From: an uncultured Eubacteriales bacterium
GTDB lineage: Bacteria > Bacillota > Clostridia > Christensenellales > Aristaeellaceae
Assembly: GCA_900553295.1 (NCBI GenBank)
Contig: USCR01000134.1
Span: 1-6,432, forward strand
Direction of reading: 5' to 3'
DNA: 6,432 nucleotides
The translations under genes and the position numbers were made by a program. The notes beneath the pieces are model-generated. The model had not been told where the DNA came from, did not search any database, and was given only the letters and a program-made list of their open reading frames with translations. Every line of letters starts with the position of its first letter. Within the stretch, counting starts at the first letter, position 1. Shown here piece after piece: positions 4,387-6,432 of this stretch.

Positions 4387-6432
4387 TTAGAACATGCACA
4401 GCTGGCTGGTTTCGCTCATGCCCTCCAGGGCGCCGTGGGTGCGCAGCAGCTCAATGACGCCGTTGCCCACCTTGCCCCGCTCCTTCAGGTCCTCAATGGA
4501 GAGGAAAGGCCCCTGCTCCCGGGCCGCCACAATGGGCAGCGCGGCAGACTCGCCCAGGCCGCCCAAGCTGGTGAAGGGGCAGCGGATGGCGCCGTCCTCG
4601 ATGAGGAACTTGCGGGCGTCGCTCTTGTACAGGTCCACAGGCAGAAAGTGAATGCCCCGCATGTTCATCTCCAGCACAAGCTCGAGGGCCGTTTGGGCAT
4701 CCTTGTCCTTGGCGGTGGCGTTGTCCATGTTTTTGATTTCGCGGATCTTGGCCCGGCAGGTTTCCGGGTCCACCAGCATGGTGGCAGCGTCAAAGCCGTC
4801 CCCGCGCACGGTGAAGTAAGAGGCATAGTACGCCAGGGGATAGTGCACCTTGAACCAGGCGATGCGCAGGGCCATGGTCACGTAGGCCACGGCGTGGCCC
4901 TTGGGGAACATGTACTTGATCTTCTTGCAGCTGTCGATGAACCAGGGGGCCACGTCATGGTCCAGCATGGCCTGCTCCATCTCGGGCTTGAGGCCCTTGC
5001 CCTTGCGGACCGCCTCCATGGTGGTGAAAGCCAGCTTGGGCTCCACGCCCTTGTCAATGAGGTAGTTCATGATGTCGTCACGGCAGCAGACGCATTCGTT
5101 CAGCTTGGCGGTGCCGGAGCGGATGATGTCCTGGGCGTTGCCCAGCCACACGTCCGTGCCGTGGCTCAGGCCGGAGATGCGGATCAGCTCCTCCATGGTG
5201 GAGGGCTGGGTGTCGTCCAGCATGCCGCGCACGAAGGCCGTGCCAAACTCGGGGATGCCGAAGGTGCCGGTGGTGCAGTCAATCTGTTCCGGGGTAACGC
5301 CCAGGGCCTCCGGGGAGTGGAACAGGCTGCGCACGGCAGGGTCGTCCAGGGGAATGTCCCGGAAGTCAATGCCCGTCAGGCCGCACAGCTCATGGATCAT
5401 GGTGGGGTCATCATGGCCCAGGCAGTCCAGCTTCACCAGGATGTCGTGCATGGAGTTGAAGTCGAAGTGGGTGGTGATGAACTCGCTGTTCAGGTCGTCG
5501 GCGGGATGCTGCACGGCGGTGAACTGGTAGATTTCGTATTCCTTGGGCACCACCACCATGCCCGCGGGATGCTGGCCCGTGGTGCGCTTGACGCCCACGC
5601 AGCCCTGCACCAGGCGCTCCTTCTCCGTGTTGCCGCACTGGATGCCCCGCTCCTCCAGGTACTTGCTCACATAGCCATAGGCGGTCTTGTCCGCCAGGGT
5701 GCCCACGGTGCCGGCCCGGAACACATGCCCCTCGCCGAAGAGCTCCACCACCTGGTGGTGGGCCTTGGACTGGTATTCCCCGGAGAAGTTCAGGTCGATG
5801 TCGGGCACCTTATCCCCGGCGAAGCCCAGGAACACCTCAAAGGGGATGTCGAAGCCGTCCTTCACCAGGGGGCGTCCACACAGGGGGCAATCCTTGTCCG
5901 GCAGGTCCACGCCCACCTTGTACTTGCTCTTGTCCACGTCGAAAAAGCCCTTGTGGCAGTGGGGGCAGCGGTAATGAGGCGGCAGGGCGTTCACCTCGGT
6001 GATGCCGCACATGCAGGCCACAAAGCTGGAGCCCACGGAACCGCGGCTGCCCACCAGGTATCCGTCATCCAGGGAGCGCTTCACCAGCCGCTCGGCAATG
6101 TTGTACAGCGTGGCAAAGCCGTAGCCGATGATGGAGCCCAGCTCCTTTTCCAGGCGCTTGACCACAATGTCCGGCAGGGGATCGCCATACCAGTCCTTGG
6201 CCGTGCCCCAGGACATGTTCTGGATATTGTCCGCGGCATCGGGCCAGAAGGGCTGGAAGGTATCCTCGCCCTTGGGATGCTTGGGGAACAGGCGCAGGGT
6301 TTCCACCTGGTCGGCGATTTTGCGTGGGTTGGTAATGACCACTTCACGGGCCTTTTCCTCCCCCAGGTAGGCGAATTCCTCCAGCATTTCGTTGGTGGGC
6401 GGACGGGTGGTGAGGCGCTGCATCTGCATGCC
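4387..6432 (-). CDS. polC: DNA polymerase III PolC-type, C-terminal ~680 residues
   Basis: This is the C-terminal half of the essential replicative polymerase of Bacillota (usual length about 1400-1470 residues); the frame stays open through the right edge. Counting from the Met at 6429, which is internal, it shows EEFAYLGEEKAREVV (17-31), WYGDPLPDIVVKRLEKEL (80-97) and GYLVGSRGSVGSSFVA (123-138). A probable zinc site follows, with Cys 155, 158, 181 and 184 in two CPxC pairs. PDIDLNFSGEYQ (209-220) carries the catalytic Asp pair. Then come RAGTVGT, KRTTGQHPAGMVVVP, THFDFNSMHD, LGHDDPT, GIPEFGTAFVRGML, SGLSHGTDVWLGNAQ, CKKIKYMFPKGHAVAYV and RGKVGNGVIELL. The protein ends in QLCMF, which stands where other PolC proteins carry a QLSLF-like sliding-clamp binding motif. 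The exonuclease, PHP and OB regions would lie outside the window. It is convergent with the purine genes. Confidence 0.97.
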   Translation of the reverse strand, partial: GMQMQRLTTRPPTNEMLEEFAYLGEEKAREVVITNPRKIADQVETLRLFPKHPKGEDTFQPFWPDAADNIQNMSWGTAKDWYGDPLPDIVVKRLEKELGSIIGYGFATLYNIAERLVKRSLDDGYLVGSRGSVGSSFVACMCGITEVNALPPHYRCPHCHKGFFDVDKSKYKVGVDLPDKDCPLCGRPLVKDGFDIPFEVFLGFAGDKVPDIDLNFSGEYQSKAHHQVVELFGEGHVFRAGTVGTLADKTAYGYVSKYLEERGIQCGNTEKERLVQGCVGVKRTTGQHPAGMVVVPKEYEIYQFTAVQHPADDLNSEFITTHFDFNSMHDILVKLDCLGHDDPTMIHELCGLTGIDFRDIPLDDPAVRSLFHSPEALGVTPEQIDCTTGTFGIPEFGTAFVRGMLDDTQPSTMEELIRISGLSHGTDVWLGNAQDIIRSGTAKLNECVCCRDDIMNYLIDKGVEPKLAFTTMEAVRKGKGLKPEMEQAMLDHDVAPWFIDSCKKIKYMFPKGHAVAYVTMALRIAWFKVHYPLAYYASYFTVRGDGFDAATMLVDPETCRAKIREIKNMDNATAKDKDAQTALELVLEMNMRGIHFLPVDLYKSDARKFLIEDGAIRCPFTSLGGLGESAALPIVAAREQGPFLSIEDLKERGKVGNGVIELLRTHGALEGMSETSQLCMF

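Noticed and set aside
1..6432. CRISPR array, tRNA or rRNA genes, insertion sequence
   Set aside because: No regularly spaced direct repeats, cloverleaf, rRNA motif or transposase frame was seen on either strand.

Overview
The window comes from the chromosome of a GC-rich member of the Bacillota, most likely a gut-type Clostridia lineage (Oscillospirales or Christensenellales-like). The evidence is a PolC-type DNA polymerase III, which is characteristic of Bacillota and a few related phyla, strong AAGGAGG-type ribosome binding sites, a Bacillus-like xanthine phosphoribosyltransferase, and GC-biased third codon positions. The lineage is inferred; nothing in the window names a genus.

Left part, bases 1-2070, + strand. 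The window opens inside the C-terminal part of a type III restriction-modification methyltransferase (Mod). Where the matching restriction subunit (Res) should follow, there is a 519-codon chimera. Its first ~97-104 residues look like the start of a type III Res. From the Walker A loop (ETGTGKT) onward it is a complete RhlE-like DEAD-box RNA helicase with a basic C-terminal tail. The Res motor remainder and nuclease are absent, and so are the usual DEAD-box N-terminus and Q motif. This is the most unusual object in the window. It is either a real recombination/deletion at a sequence shared by both families, or an assembly join at that same sequence.

Middle part, bases 2071-4031, + strand. A probable promoter drives a two-gene purine unit: xpt (xanthine phosphoribosyltransferase), then a secreted BMP/PnrA-family substrate-binding protein of the kind that feeds nucleosides to ABC importers. 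A strong intrinsic terminator follows. The pairing fits uptake and salvage of purines, although the permease and ATPase genes are not here.

Right part, bases 4032-6432. A 355-base non-coding gap holds several GC-rich hairpins. One reads as an intrinsic terminator for the minus-strand polC transcript, and another hairpin with a T-rich tail reads on the + strand. The window ends inside polC on the minus strand, which covers the C-terminal ~680 residues of the replicative polymerase. polC therefore converges on the purine unit.
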